DNA of 64,000 bases from Salinisphaera sp. T31B1 (GTDB taxonomy: Bacteria; Pseudomonadota; Gammaproteobacteria; Nevskiales; Salinisphaeraceae): NCBI RefSeq assembly GCF_040361275.1, contig NZ_APNH01000003.1:372001-436000 (forward strand), in the 5' to 3' direction. Below the pieces are notes generated by a model. That model ran no database searches, was not told the DNA's origin, and saw only the letters and a list, made by a program, of their open reading frames with translations. Positions 53,294-62,316 of this stretch are shown here, in pieces. A program made the translations under genes and the position numbers. Numbering within the stretch: the stretch's first letter is position 1; the number at the start of each line of letters is the position of its first letter.

Positions 53294-53337
53294 CCGCACC
53301 GGGCTGGCCCGGGACGCGCTTCAACCTGTGAGGTGTC

Positions 53338-54732
53338 ATGCCGTTTATTCCGCACACTGACGACGATATCCAGGCCATGCTGGAGGCCATCGGGGTATCG
53401 ACCATCGATGATCTGTTCGACGAGATCGACCCCAGCCTGCGTAACGTTTCGCTCGCCGGTATTCCCGAGGGGGCCGGCGAACAGGCGATCACGCGGCTCA
53501 TGCACGAGCGGGCCAACCTAGATGCGGCCGGGCTGAACTTCATCGGCGCAGGGGCCTACGAGCACCACGTGCCGGCCGCGGTATGGGAGCTGGCCACGCG
53601 CGGAGAGTTCTACAGCGCCTATACGCCGTATCAGCCCGAGGCCAGCCAGGGCACGCTGCAGCTGGTCTACGAGTATCAGACGATGATGTGCGGGCTGACC
53701 GGCATGGACGTGGCCAACGCCTCGCTCTACGACGGCGCCTCGGCGCTGGCCGAAGCGGTGCTGATGGCCGTGCGTGCGAATCGGAAGTCGAAATCCAAGC
53801 GCGTGCTGATGCCGGCCGGTGTGCACCCGTTCTATCGCGAGGTCGCCCACAACATCTGTGCCAATCAGGGCATTGATTTTCAGCCTGTCGAATACGATCC
53901 GGCCACCGGCACGGTCGACCAAGCCGGGCTGGCACGCTGGGCCGGTGAGGACGTCACCGCACTGGTGATCCCGCAGCCGAATTTCTTCGGCGGGCTTGAG
54001 GATGTCGACGCCCTGACGGATTGGGCGCACGCCAACGGCGCGCTCGCAATCGGCGTGGTCAACCCCGTATCCCTGGCGGTGCTCAGCGAGCCGGGCGGCT
54101 GGGGAAGCGGGGACGGTGCGGACATCGTGGTCGGGGAGGGTCAGCCGCTGGGCGCGCCGTTGGCCAACGGCGGCCCGTATTTCGGCATCCTGTGCTGTCG
54201 TCGTGCCCACGTGCGTCAGATGCCCGGGCGCGTGGTCGGTCGAACCCAGGACATGGAAGGCCGCGATGGTTATGTGCTGACCCTGCAACCGCGGGAGCAG
54301 CATATCCGCCGTTCCAAGGCGACCTCCAATATCTGTACCAACCAGGGCCTGCTTGTTACGGCGGCGACGATCCATATGAGCCTGATCGGCCCGGAAGGTC
54401 TGGCCGCGGTCGCGACCACCTCGATGGCGCGCACCGCCGCGCTGGCCGAGCGTCTCACCGGGATCGAGGGTGTGGAACGCGTCTTCGATGGGCCGTTCTT
54501 CCACGAATGCGTGCTGCGTCTGCCGGCCGATGCCGACGCCGTGCTCGCCGCGCTGGCCGAGCGCGATATCTTCGGCGGCCTGGCGCTGGCCGGCTTTTAC
54601 CCCGAATTGGACAACGCGGTGCTGGTCTGTGCCACCGAAACACGCACAGAGGGCGATATCGAGGCTTATGGCCAGGCCCTGACCGAGGTGCTGGCGCGTA
54701 TGCCCGACGCGGCCCGGGCCTCGGTTGCCTGA
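53338..54732 (+). CDS. gcvPA: Glycine dehydrogenase (decarboxylating) subunit 1
   Basis: A 464-residue N-terminal half of the split P protein. '[20 protein letters not shown]', '[20 protein letters not shown]', '[20 protein letters not shown]' and '[20 protein letters not shown]' are GcvPA hallmarks. With GcvPB it forms the PLP-dependent decarboxylase that loads GcvH. The split form differs from the single gcvP of E. coli. A thiol peroxidase gene is placed between the two halves. Confidence 0.96.
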   Translation: MPFIPHTDDDIQAMLEAIGVSTIDDLFDEIDPSLRNVSLAGIPEGAGEQAITRLMHERANLDAAGLNFIGAGAYEHHVPAAVWELATRGEFYSAYTPYQPEASQGTLQLVYEYQTMMCGLTGMDVANASLYDGASALAEAVLMAVRANRKSKSKRVLMPAGVHPFYREVAHNICANQGIDFQPVEYDPATGTVDQAGLARWAGEDVTALVIPQPNFFGGLEDVDALTDWAHANGALAIGVVNPVSLAVLSEPGGWGSGDGADIVVGEGQPLGAPLANGGPYFGILCCRRAHVRQMPGRVVGRTQDMEGRDGYVLTLQPREQHIRRSKATSNICTNQGLLVTAATIHMSLIGPEGLAAVATTSMARTAALAERLTGIEGVERVFDGPFFHECVLRLPADADAVLAALAERDIFGGLALAGFYPELDNAVLVCATETRTEGDIEAYGQALTEVLARMPDAARASVA

Positions 54733-54757
54733 TCCCACATTTTTGCAAGGAGCGATC

Positions 54758-55264
54758 ATGACTCAGACCGTCACCCGGCGTGGCACGCCGACCGAGGTCG
54801 CCGGGCAGTTGCCGGCCGCTGGCGAGACTCTCGCCGATTTCACCCTCACCACCGACCAGCTGAGCGATGTCCATCTGGCCGACTACGCCGGCAAGCGCAA
54901 GATATTCAACATCTTCCCGAGCATGGATACGCCGACCTGCGCGTTGTCGGTCAAACGGTTCAACGCGGCCGTGGATACGGTCGACAACGTCGTGTTGTTC
55001 CAGGTCTCGGCTGACCTGCCGTTCGCGCATCGACGGTTCTGTACCGCCGAAGGACTCGCTAACGGCGTGACCCTGTCGATGATGCGGGACAAGCGTTTCG
55101 CCGAGGACTACGGGGTGCTGATCACCGATGGCCCGATGGCCGGACTGTGCGCGCGTGCGGTCATCGTAGCCGATGAACACGACACGATCCTGCACAGCGA
55201 ACTCGTGCCTGAGATCGCCCAGGAACCGAACTACGACGACGCACTGGCCGCGCTCAAGGTCTGA
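54758..55264 (+). CDS. tpx: Thiol peroxidase Tpx
   Basis: A 168-residue atypical 2-Cys peroxiredoxin. The peroxidatic Cys is in 'SMDTPTCALSVKRFN' and the resolving Cys in 'HRRFCTAEGLANG', the normal Tpx spacing. It reduces hydroperoxides using thioredoxin. It begins 25 bp after gcvPA with an AAGGAG ribosome-binding site and is followed 82 bp later by gcvPB, so it is embedded in the glycine operon. The ATG at 54758 is preferred over one 33 bases upstream inside the gcvPA end. Confidence 0.95.
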   Translation: MTQTVTRRGTPTEVAGQLPAAGETLADFTLTTDQLSDVHLADYAGKRKIFNIFPSMDTPTCALSVKRFNAAVDTVDNVVLFQVSADLPFAHRRFCTAEGLANGVTLSMMRDKRFAEDYGVLITDGPMAGLCARAVIVADEHDTILHSELVPEIAQEPNYDDALAALKV

Positions 55265-55346
55265 GCGGCCGATCGCCAGCTCGGGCACGCAACGGGCCGG
55301 CGCCCGCGAATGAACCCGATATGAGAACTTCTCGAGTGAACCCGTC

Positions 55347-56834
55347 ATGACCGAAAAACTGATCTTCGAATACAGTCGTCCCGGGCGGCGGGCCCGGGCC
55401 CAGTCGCCGGCCGGCGTGCCGGCGGCGATCGATTCGGTGCCGAGGGCGTTGAGGCGTCAAACCGAACTCGGCCTGCCGCAGGTTTCCGAGATGGATGTAG
55501 TGCGGCATTACACGCGGTTGTCGCAGCTCAATTTCTCGATCGATACGCATTTCTATCCGCTCGGCTCGTGCACGATGAAGCACAACCCGCGTGCCTGTAA
55601 TACGTTGGCGTCGTTGCCCGGATTTCTCGGGCGCCATCCGCTTGCGCCGGTCAGCCACGGACAGGGCCAGCTGGCGTGTCTGTACGAATTGCAGGACATG
55701 CTCAAGACCGTGACCGGCATGGCTGCGGTATCGCTGACCCCGATGGCCGGTGCTCAGGGCGAGTTCGCGGGCGTGGCCATGATCAAGGCCTACCACGAGT
55801 CTCGTGGCGATACCGCGCGCACCGAGATTCTCGTACCGGATGCCGCTCATGGCACCAATCCGGCGACGGCGGTGATGTGCGGTTGCACGGTACGCGAGAT
55901 ACCGACCGACGCCGACGGCGATGTCGATGTCGCCGCGCTGCGGGATGCCGTCGGAGACAGGACCGCCGGCATCATGCTCACCAATCCGTCCACGCTGGGT
56001 GTGTTCGAGCAGGACATCCTCGAGATCGCACGGATCGTGCACGAATCCGGCGGGTTGCTCTACTACGACGGCGCCAATCTCAACGCGATTCTGGGCAAGG
56101 TCCGGCCGGGTGACATGGGCTTCGACGTCATCCACATGAACCTGCACAAGACCTTTTCGACGCCGCATGGCGGTGGCGGTCCGGGTTCGGGCGCGATCGG
56201 AGTCGGCGAGCGCCTACGCGATTTCATGCCCATTCCGGTGGTCGGCCGCGAAGGCGAGGGCGATGAGGCCCGCTACCGCTGGCTGACCGAAGCCGACGTG
56301 CCTCATACCATCGGACGCCTGTCCACGTTCATGGGCAACGCTGGCGTGCTGCTGCGGGCCTATGTATATGCCCGCCTGCTCGGGGCCGAAGGCATGACCC
56401 GGGTCGCCGAATTTGCCACGCTCAATTCGAATTATCTGATGGCGCGCCTGCGCGAACAGGGTTTCGACGTGGCGTTTCCCGATCGTCGGGCCAGCCACGA
56501 GTTCATCATCACGCTCAAACGCCAGAAACAGCAGCTGGAGGTCACGGCGACCGATTTCGCCAAGCGCCTGCTCGACTACGGCTATCACGCGCCTACGATC
56601 TATTTCCCGTTGCTGGTGCCCGAATGTTTTCTCATCGAGCCGACCGAGAGCGAGTCGCGTGAGACGCTCGACGGGTTCGTGGCTGCCCTGACCGCGATCT
56701 GGGCCGAGGCCAAGGACGATCCGGACACGCTGCGCAACGCCCCGTTCGACCTGCCGGTCCGCCGGCTCGACGAGGTCGCCGCCGCCAAGAAGCTCGATCT
56801 GCGCGCAGATTCGACGATCGCTGTCGACGCCTAG
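55347..56834 (+). CDS. gcvPB: Glycine dehydrogenase (decarboxylating) subunit 2
   Basis: A 495-residue C-terminal half of the split P protein. The PLP-binding lysine is in '[20 protein letters not shown]'; '[14 protein letters not shown]', '[18 protein letters not shown]' and '[17 protein letters not shown]' are strong signatures. It completes the P protein with GcvPA. The two halves are separated by tpx, so equal expression depends on one transcript from the glycine riboswitch; the short inverted repeat at 55323-55333 just upstream is of unknown meaning. Confidence 0.96.
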   Translation: MTEKLIFEYSRPGRRARAQSPAGVPAAIDSVPRALRRQTELGLPQVSEMDVVRHYTRLSQLNFSIDTHFYPLGSCTMKHNPRACNTLASLPGFLGRHPLAPVSHGQGQLACLYELQDMLKTVTGMAAVSLTPMAGAQGEFAGVAMIKAYHESRGDTARTEILVPDAAHGTNPATAVMCGCTVREIPTDADGDVDVAALRDAVGDRTAGIMLTNPSTLGVFEQDILEIARIVHESGGLLYYDGANLNAILGKVRPGDMGFDVIHMNLHKTFSTPHGGGGPGSGAIGVGERLRDFMPIPVVGREGEGDEARYRWLTEADVPHTIGRLSTFMGNAGVLLRAYVYARLLGAEGMTRVAEFATLNSNYLMARLREQGFDVAFPDRRASHEFIITLKRQKQQLEVTATDFAKRLLDYGYHAPTIYFPLLVPECFLIEPTESESRETLDGFVAALTAIWAEAKDDPDTLRNAPFDLPVRRLDEVAAAKKLDLRADSTIAVDA

Positions 56835-56969
56835 AAAGTGGCCGACGCTGGGCCGGTCAAGCGTGCGCACATGCCATCAACAGGCCATGGCGTGTGTGGC
56901 ATCATGCTCGGCTGATCGCGGCCCAGCACATCCGTGCACGAATTTCGCCCGTTTGCTTAGGGAAGGTAT

Positions 56970-57905
56970 ATGTCAGCTCTGATTTGTGGCTCTTTTGCCT
57001 ACGACACCATCATGGTCTACACCGGCCACTTCAAGAACGAAATCCTGCCGGATCGCGTGCACATGCTGAACGTGTCGTTCCTGGTGCCGGAAATGCGGCG
57101 TGAATTCGGCGGCTGTGCGGGCAACATCGCCTATAGCCTCAAGCTGCTCGGTGGAGACGGCGTTCCCATGGGTACCGTCGGGCGCGATTTCGACGACTAC
57201 GCCGAGTGGATGGATCGTCACGAACTCTCGCGGACCTACCTCAAGCAGATCGACGAGGCCTATACCGCCCAGGCCTATATCACCACGGATCTGGATGACA
57301 ACCAGATCACGGCGTTTCATCCCGGCGCGATGAATCACGCCCATGAGCAGAGCGTGCCGAGTGACGGCAGCATCACTCTGGGCATTGTCTCGCCCGACGG
57401 TCGACAGGGCATGATCAATCATGCGGCCCAGTTCGCCGAGGCGGGCATCGACTTCATCTTCGATCCGGGTCAGGGGCTGCCGATGTTCAACGGCGCCGAG
57501 CTGCGAACCTTCATCGAGCAGGCCAGTTATGTCGCGGTCAACGACTACGAGTCCGAGATGATGCGCGAACGCACGGGTCTGACGGTCGACGAGATCGCCG
57601 CCCAGCTCAAGGCGCTGATCATCACCCGCGGCCCGCGCGGTTCGATCATCCGCGCAGACGGTGCGACCTACGAGATCCCGTCGGCTTCGCCGACGGCACT
57701 TGCGGACCCGACCGGATGTGGCGATGCCTATCGCGCCGGGCTGATCTATGGTCTGCAGCAGGGTATGGACTGGGAGACGATCGGACGCGTGGCTTCGCTC
57801 ATGGGCGCGATCAAGATCGAGCGGCCGGGCACGCAGAATCACCGGTTCTCCATGAGCGACTTCGCCGCTCGCTACCGGCAGGAATTCGAGCGCGAGCTGG
57901 GTTAG
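56970..57905 (+). CDS. PfkB-family carbohydrate/nucleoside kinase
   Basis: A 311-residue PfkB-fold kinase. The glycine motif 'REFGGCAGNIAYSLKLLGG' (near residue 48) and the C-terminal signature 'DPTGCGDAYRAGLIYGL' with the catalytic Asp are clear. The overall pattern resembles adenosine-kinase-like PfkB proteins, which often phosphorylate adenosine or a sugar; the exact substrate is not readable. It is a single gene 135 bp after gcvPB. AGGGAAGG precedes the ATG. Confidence 0.9.
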   Translation: MSALICGSFAYDTIMVYTGHFKNEILPDRVHMLNVSFLVPEMRREFGGCAGNIAYSLKLLGGDGVPMGTVGRDFDDYAEWMDRHELSRTYLKQIDEAYTAQAYITTDLDDNQITAFHPGAMNHAHEQSVPSDGSITLGIVSPDGRQGMINHAAQFAEAGIDFIFDPGQGLPMFNGAELRTFIEQASYVAVNDYESEMMRERTGLTVDEIAAQLKALIITRGPRGSIIRADGATYEIPSASPTALADPTGCGDAYRAGLIYGLQQGMDWETIGRVASLMGAIKIERPGTQNHRFSMSDFAARYRQEFERELG

Positions 57906-57916
57906 GGCCGACCGCT

Positions 57917-58456
57917 GTGATCGTCATGCCCGGGCGCATGCAGACCGCGCGGCTTCTGCTGCGGCCGTTCGAGGCCGACGATACCGAGGCGGTCTTCGCC
58001 TATGCCAGCGATCCGGTCGTAACCCGGTTGATGGACTGGCCTCGGCACGAAACACGCCTCGATAGCCAAACGTTCATCGAGGACGTGATGGCCGGCTGGT
58101 CCGACGGCGACGATTACTGCTGGGGCGTGGTTCTGCGCGATACCGACGCGCTCATCGGTGCGATCGGCTGTCAGTTCGACGAGCAGGGCATGCATATGGG
58201 CTACGTGCTGGCCCGACCGTGGTGGGGTCAGGGGCTGGCTACCGAGGCCGCTCGGACCGTGTTCGAGGCCGGCCGATCGATCGACGACATCTACCGTTTC
58301 GATGCGACGTGCGATACCGAGAACCTTGCCTCGGCGCGCGTGCTCGAAAAGATCGGTATGCGCTGCGAGGCGCGCCTGGGCTGCTGGTCTGAGCGGCCCA
58401 ATCTCGACGAGTCTCGGCGTCCACGAGACGTGTTCATGTACGCCTGGACACGCTAG
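57917..58456 (+). CDS. GNAT-family N-acetyltransferase
   Basis: A 179-residue GNAT protein of the RimJ/RimL-like group: 'MQTARLLLRPFEADDTEAVF' near the N-terminus, 'MGYVLARPWWGQGLATEAAR' (acetyl-CoA loop) and 'TENLASARVLEKIGMRCEA' near the C-terminus. It would acetylate a protein N-terminus or small amine; the target is unknown. The GTG at 57917 is the furthest upstream start; ATGs at 57926 and 57938 are equally possible. It follows the kinase by 11 bp, so the two form an operon. A repeat element begins at its stop codon. Confidence 0.85.
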   Translation: MIVMPGRMQTARLLLRPFEADDTEAVFAYASDPVVTRLMDWPRHETRLDSQTFIEDVMAGWSDGDDYCWGVVLRDTDALIGAIGCQFDEQGMHMGYVLARPWWGQGLATEAARTVFEAGRSIDDIYRFDATCDTENLASARVLEKIGMRCEARLGCWSERPNLDESRRPRDVFMYAWTR

Positions 58457-58737
58457 CAGCCTGTCCACCCCGGGCAGCCGGACGGACGCGATTGTACGGC
58501 CAGGCCAAGACGGCACGCCTGCCGTGCCGTCAGCCCGCCGACGCTGCTACAACCGCGTATTGCCGTAAGGCAGCCTCTGCCGGCGATCGGGGGCCGGCCC
58601 GGGTGAAATCCGACACGGGCATCCGATGGCGTTGCGAGTCACGGGCGTGGCTGGCCATGCACCCGCGACTCGCGCGGTGCAGACAACAATGCGCGGCGTC
58701 GAACGCGACGCTCGCATGAAACGGCAACAGGCCCTAG
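58456..58737. repeat. Palindromic repeat element, copy 2 (diverged)
   Basis: About 282 bp between the acetyltransferase stop and lgt is related to the element at 36148-36421. The right end (GAAACGGCAACAGGCCCTA, ending at 58737) is nearly identical to that of copy 1. Upstream parts also align: 'TTGCCGTAAGGCAGCCTCTG' with the copy 1 'TTGCCGCAAAACAGCCTTTG', and a shared GCGACTCGCGC. The left end is decayed, so the inverted-repeat ends are no longer obvious. It stops 11 bp before the lgt ATG. Confidence 0.7.
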
Positions 58738-58748
58738 AATCCGCACCC

Positions 58749-59540
58749 ATGTTCGTACACCCCGATATCGATCCCGTCGCCTTTTCGCTCGGCCCGCTGG
58801 CCGTGCACTGGTACGGGCTGATGTATCTGTTGAGTTTTCTCATCGGCTGGGGGCTGGGCATCGTTCGAACCCAGCAGCCGCACGTGCACTGGAAACGCGA
58901 GGAAGTCGGCGATTTCCTGTTCTATGTCGTGCTCGGCGTCGTCGTCGGCGGGCGCGTGGGCTATATGCTGTTCTATCAACCGGGCCTGCTGCTGGATAAC
59001 CCCCTGCAGCTGTTTTATATCTGGCAGGGCGGCATGTCCTTTCACGGCGGCATGCTGGGCGTGTTCGCCGCGGCCGGATGGTTCGCGCGCAGTACGCACC
59101 GGCATTTCTTCGATATCACCGATTTCGTCGCGCCCATCGTGCCGGTCGGGCTGTTCTTTGGCCGGATCGCCAACTTCATCAACGGCGAGCTGATCGGGCG
59201 GGTCACCGATGTGCCCTGGGCGATGATCTATCCGCATGTGGACATGGCTCCGCGCCATCCGTCCGAGTTGTACGAAGCCGGACTCGAAGGGCTGCTGCTG
59301 TTCGCGATCCTGTGGTGGTTTGCACGCCGGCCGCGCCCGCGAATGGCCGTATCGGGGCTGTTTCTGTTGGGCTATGGCTGTTTTCGCTTCACCGCCGAAT
59401 TCTTCCGCCAGCCGGATGCGTTTCTTGGCTTCGTAGCGTTTAACTGGATGACCATGGGCCAGATTCTGTGTGTGCCGATGATCTTTGGCGGCGTCCTGTT
59501 ACTGGGCTTGGCCTACGGACGCCGGCCCGCCGCCGCATGA
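58749..59540 (+). CDS. lgt: Prolipoprotein diacylglyceryl transferase
   Basis: A 263-residue seven-helix enzyme that attaches diacylglycerol to the lipobox cysteine of prolipoproteins. '[20 protein letters not shown]' opens it. '[20 protein letters not shown]' includes the catalytic-region His and '[20 protein letters not shown]' is the Lgt signature with essential Arg and Asn. The ATG at 58749 fits the family; the normal promoter region is occupied by the repeat element. The stop overlaps thyA (ATGA), the usual pairing. Confidence 0.96.
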   Translation: MFVHPDIDPVAFSLGPLAVHWYGLMYLLSFLIGWGLGIVRTQQPHVHWKREEVGDFLFYVVLGVVVGGRVGYMLFYQPGLLLDNPLQLFYIWQGGMSFHGGMLGVFAAAGWFARSTHRHFFDITDFVAPIVPVGLFFGRIANFINGELIGRVTDVPWAMIYPHVDMAPRHPSELYEAGLEGLLLFAILWWFARRPRPRMAVSGLFLLGYGCFRFTAEFFRQPDAFLGFVAFNWMTMGQILCVPMIFGGVLLLGLAYGRRPAAA

Positions 59541-60343
59541 GTATTGTCGAGACACCCTATCTGGCGCTGATGCGCGAAGTGCGTGATCACGGCGTGGACA
59601 AATCCGATCGCACCGGTACCGGCACGCGCTCGGTGTTCGGTCGCCAGATGCGCTTCGATCTGGCCGCCGGGTTTCCGGCAGTCACGACCAAGAAACTGCA
59701 TCTGCGCTCGATCATTCATGAGCTTCTGTGGTTCATCGCCGGTGATACCAATATCGCCTATCTGAAAGCCAACAAGGTCTCGATCTGGGACGAGTGGGCC
59801 GATGAGAACGGCGATCTGGGTCCGGTCTACGGCTACCAGTGGCGTAGCTGGCCAGCGCCGGATGGGCAGAGCGTCGATCAGCTGGCGCGTGTTGTCGATT
59901 CGATTCGTGACCACCCGGATTCGCGGCGGCATATCGTCTCGGCATGGAATCCGGCTCAGGTCGATGACATGGCGCTGCCGCCGTGTCATGCGTTGTTCCA
60001 ATTCTATGTGGCGGGCGGGCGTCTGTCGTGCCAGCTGTATCAGCGCAGTGCGGATATCTTTCTCGGCGTGCCGTTCAACATCGCCTCGTATGCGCTGCTC
60101 ACCCACATGATTGCACAGGTGTGCGGGCTTGCCCCCGGCGAATTCGTGCACACCCTGGGTGATGCACATCTGTATCTGAACCATCTCGAGCAGGCCGATC
60201 GCCAGCTGGCCCGTGAGCCTCTGGATGCGCCCACGCTCTGGCTGAACCCGACCGTCGACGACCTGTTCGCTTTCAGTTTCGACGATATTCGTCTCGAGGA
60301 TTATCGCAGCCACCCCGCGATCCGGGCGCCGATCGCGGTCTAG
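59537..60343 (+). CDS. thyA: Thymidylate synthase
   Basis: A 268-residue enzyme converting dUMP to dTMP with methylene-THF. The active-site cysteine is in '[20 protein letters not shown]'; '[20 protein letters not shown]', '[12 protein letters not shown]' and '[19 protein letters not shown]' are conserved. It overlaps the lgt stop by four bases. The dihydrofolate it produces is recycled by FolA, encoded at the right edge of the window. Confidence 0.97.
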   Translation: MSIVETPYLALMREVRDHGVDKSDRTGTGTRSVFGRQMRFDLAAGFPAVTTKKLHLRSIIHELLWFIAGDTNIAYLKANKVSIWDEWADENGDLGPVYGYQWRSWPAPDGQSVDQLARVVDSIRDHPDSRRHIVSAWNPAQVDDMALPPCHALFQFYVAGGRLSCQLYQRSADIFLGVPFNIASYALLTHMIAQVCGLAPGEFVHTLGDAHLYLNHLEQADRQLAREPLDAPTLWLNPTVDDLFAFSFDDIRLEDYRSHPAIRAPIAV

Positions 60344-60567
60344 GCGGGTTCGAGAGAACCGCATCGGTAATGAATATTTCCTAGGCGAGCGTCACGCCTG
60401 AATACGATTGGATCGCGGCGTCGCACGCCGCACCAGCTCGGCCGCTACGCTGCGGCGTTGGTTTGGTCGCAGTTCTGGTCAGATTTATTTTCCCAACCGC
60501 GCGGCTGCGCGACTTGTGGGTGGTTTTTCGGCTAGACTTGAGAGGATTCAAGTTTACCCACCCGTCC

Positions 60568-62289
60568 ATGGCGCAAATTCGAACCATTCGTGTTCTGATC
60601 GTCGACAACGATCCGGAAGATCGGCAATTGATTGCCGAACTGCTGGCTGGGGCGACACGCTGTCGCTACGAGCTGACCATGGTCGACGGCTACGCAGACG
60701 GCATGGCGGCGATACGCGCCGGCGGCATCGATATCTGTCTGCTCGATTACGAACTCAATGGTCATACCGGTCTCGATCTGATCCGCAGCCCGGCCGCGGC
60801 CGGGCTGGACGCGCCGATCGTGGTCATCAGCGGCCATGACGATTACGAAGTCGACCTGGCGGTCATGGAAGCCGGTGCGGTCGAATTTCTACCCAAGAGC
60901 GAATTGACGTCGGCGCTGCTCGAACGCGCGATCCGGTATTCCATCCAGCACCACGAATCGCAGAAGAAATTTACCTATCTGGCGCGACATGACCAGGTTA
61001 CCGGGCTGTTCAACCGCAGCGTGCTGCTCGAGCGCATCGCGTTCATGCTGGAGCGCCCGGCACGCGAGAGACGCGACTTCGCGGTGATGTATTTCGATCT
61101 GGACGGGTTCAAGTCGATCAACGACAGCCTGGGCCACGGCATCGGCGACAAGGCTCTGTATACCGCCGCGCGTCGTCTCAAATCCGAGTGCGGCCCTTAT
61201 TCACTGCTGGCGCGCCTGGGCGGCGACGAATTCGTGGCCGTCATCGACAGCGGCGATCGTGCCAAGCTCGATGCGATTCTCGAGTCGGTCCTGGAGTCGT
61301 TCCGCAAGCCGGTGCTGATCGGCAATCATGCGATCTTCGTGACCACATCGATCGGTATCGCGCTGTATCCGGAGCACGGTGACAATGCCAGCGAGCTGAT
61401 CAACAACGCCGATGCGGCGATGTATCTGGCCAAGCAGGGCGGGCGTGACACTTACCACTGGTACGACAGCGACAACGATGGCCGACCGGCACGCAGCGTC
61501 GGGCTGGAAAACGAACTGCGTGCGGCCATCGAAACCAACGAGCTGCATCTGGTCTACCAGCCGCAGTTCGACCTGGCCAGCGGGCGAATCGTCGGCCTCG
61601 AGGCACTCGCGCGCTGGCAGCATCCCCGGCTGGGTCCGATTCCGCCCGAGGAGTTCGTACCGCTGGCCGAGTCACGGGGCTGTATCCGCGCACTGACCTG
61701 CTGGGCACTGCATACCGCCTGTCGACAGTATCTGTCGTGGCGCGACGCCGGGCTGCTCGACGATGAAGTGGTGCTCGCGGTGAACGTGTCCTCGCAGCAT
61801 GCCCGCGACGAGGATTTTCTCCCGATGGTGCGCCAGTTGCTTAAAGAATTGGCCATGCCGGCCGATCTTCTGGAACTGGAGTTCACCGAAAATGCGCTGA
61901 TGCTCGGACCCGATGATACAAACCCGCTGGTGGGCGAGCTGAAGGGCCTGGGCGTGCAGGTGGTGATCGACGATTTCGGCAAGGGCTATTCCTCGCTGAG
62001 CTATCTCACCCGACTGCCGGTGGACTCGCTCAAGATCGATCTGAGCTTTTTGCGCGGCATCAACGACAACGCACGCGATCGCGCCATGGCTCGCGCCATC
62101 ATCGCACTCGGGGCGAGCCTCGGGCTGCGCGTGGTGGCCGAAGGGGTGGAAAACGATCTGCAGCGCCGTTTCCTGGTTGAGAACAACTGTGAGTTCGGAC
62201 AGGGATTTTTCTATGCGCCTGGTCTACCGGTTGCCGATTGCACCCGGCTGCTACAGGGCGGTCGCGATGTATTGCCTGCCAGCCACTAG
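60568..62289 (+). CDS. REC-GGDEF-EAL cyclic-di-GMP regulator
   Basis: A 573-residue response-regulator-type c-di-GMP enzyme. Receiver domain: residues about 5-125 (VLIVDNDPEDRQLIAELL; phospho-acceptor Asp in DICLLDYELNG). GGDEF domain: about 145-310, active site 'RLGGDEFVAV'; the usual inhibitory RxxD motif is missing (CGPY at that place). EAL domain: about 325-565 with 'VGLEALARWQHP', 'VVIDDFGKGYSSLSYL' and 'KIDLSFLRGI'. Both catalytic sites look intact, so it may make or break c-di-GMP by phosphorylation state. The ATG at 60568 starts the receiver. The following kinase gene is its likely partner. Confidence 0.92.
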   Translation: MAQIRTIRVLIVDNDPEDRQLIAELLAGATRCRYELTMVDGYADGMAAIRAGGIDICLLDYELNGHTGLDLIRSPAAAGLDAPIVVISGHDDYEVDLAVMEAGAVEFLPKSELTSALLERAIRYSIQHHESQKKFTYLARHDQVTGLFNRSVLLERIAFMLERPARERRDFAVMYFDLDGFKSINDSLGHGIGDKALYTAARRLKSECGPYSLLARLGGDEFVAVIDSGDRAKLDAILESVLESFRKPVLIGNHAIFVTTSIGIALYPEHGDNASELINNADAAMYLAKQGGRDTYHWYDSDNDGRPARSVGLENELRAAIETNELHLVYQPQFDLASGRIVGLEALARWQHPRLGPIPPEEFVPLAESRGCIRALTCWALHTACRQYLSWRDAGLLDDEVVLAVNVSSQHARDEDFLPMVRQLLKELAMPADLLELEFTENALMLGPDDTNPLVGELKGLGVQVVIDDFGKGYSSLSYLTRLPVDSLKIDLSFLRGINDNARDRAMARAIIALGASLGLRVVAEGVENDLQRRFLVENNCEFGQGFFYAPGLPVADCTRLLQGGRDVLPASH

Positions 62290-62316
62290 TCGATCGATGT
62301 CGCAGCCGGTGGCCTT

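Noticed and set aside
55323-55333. GAGAA-C-TTCTC inverted repeat before gcvPB
   Set aside because: Only 5 bp per arm; too short to claim as an operator or terminator without conservation data.
60344-60567. Hairpin GGTTC-GAGA-GAACC after thyA as a terminator
   Set aside because: The stem is short and there is no T-run after it; the rest of this 224-bp gap shows no gene or clear signal.
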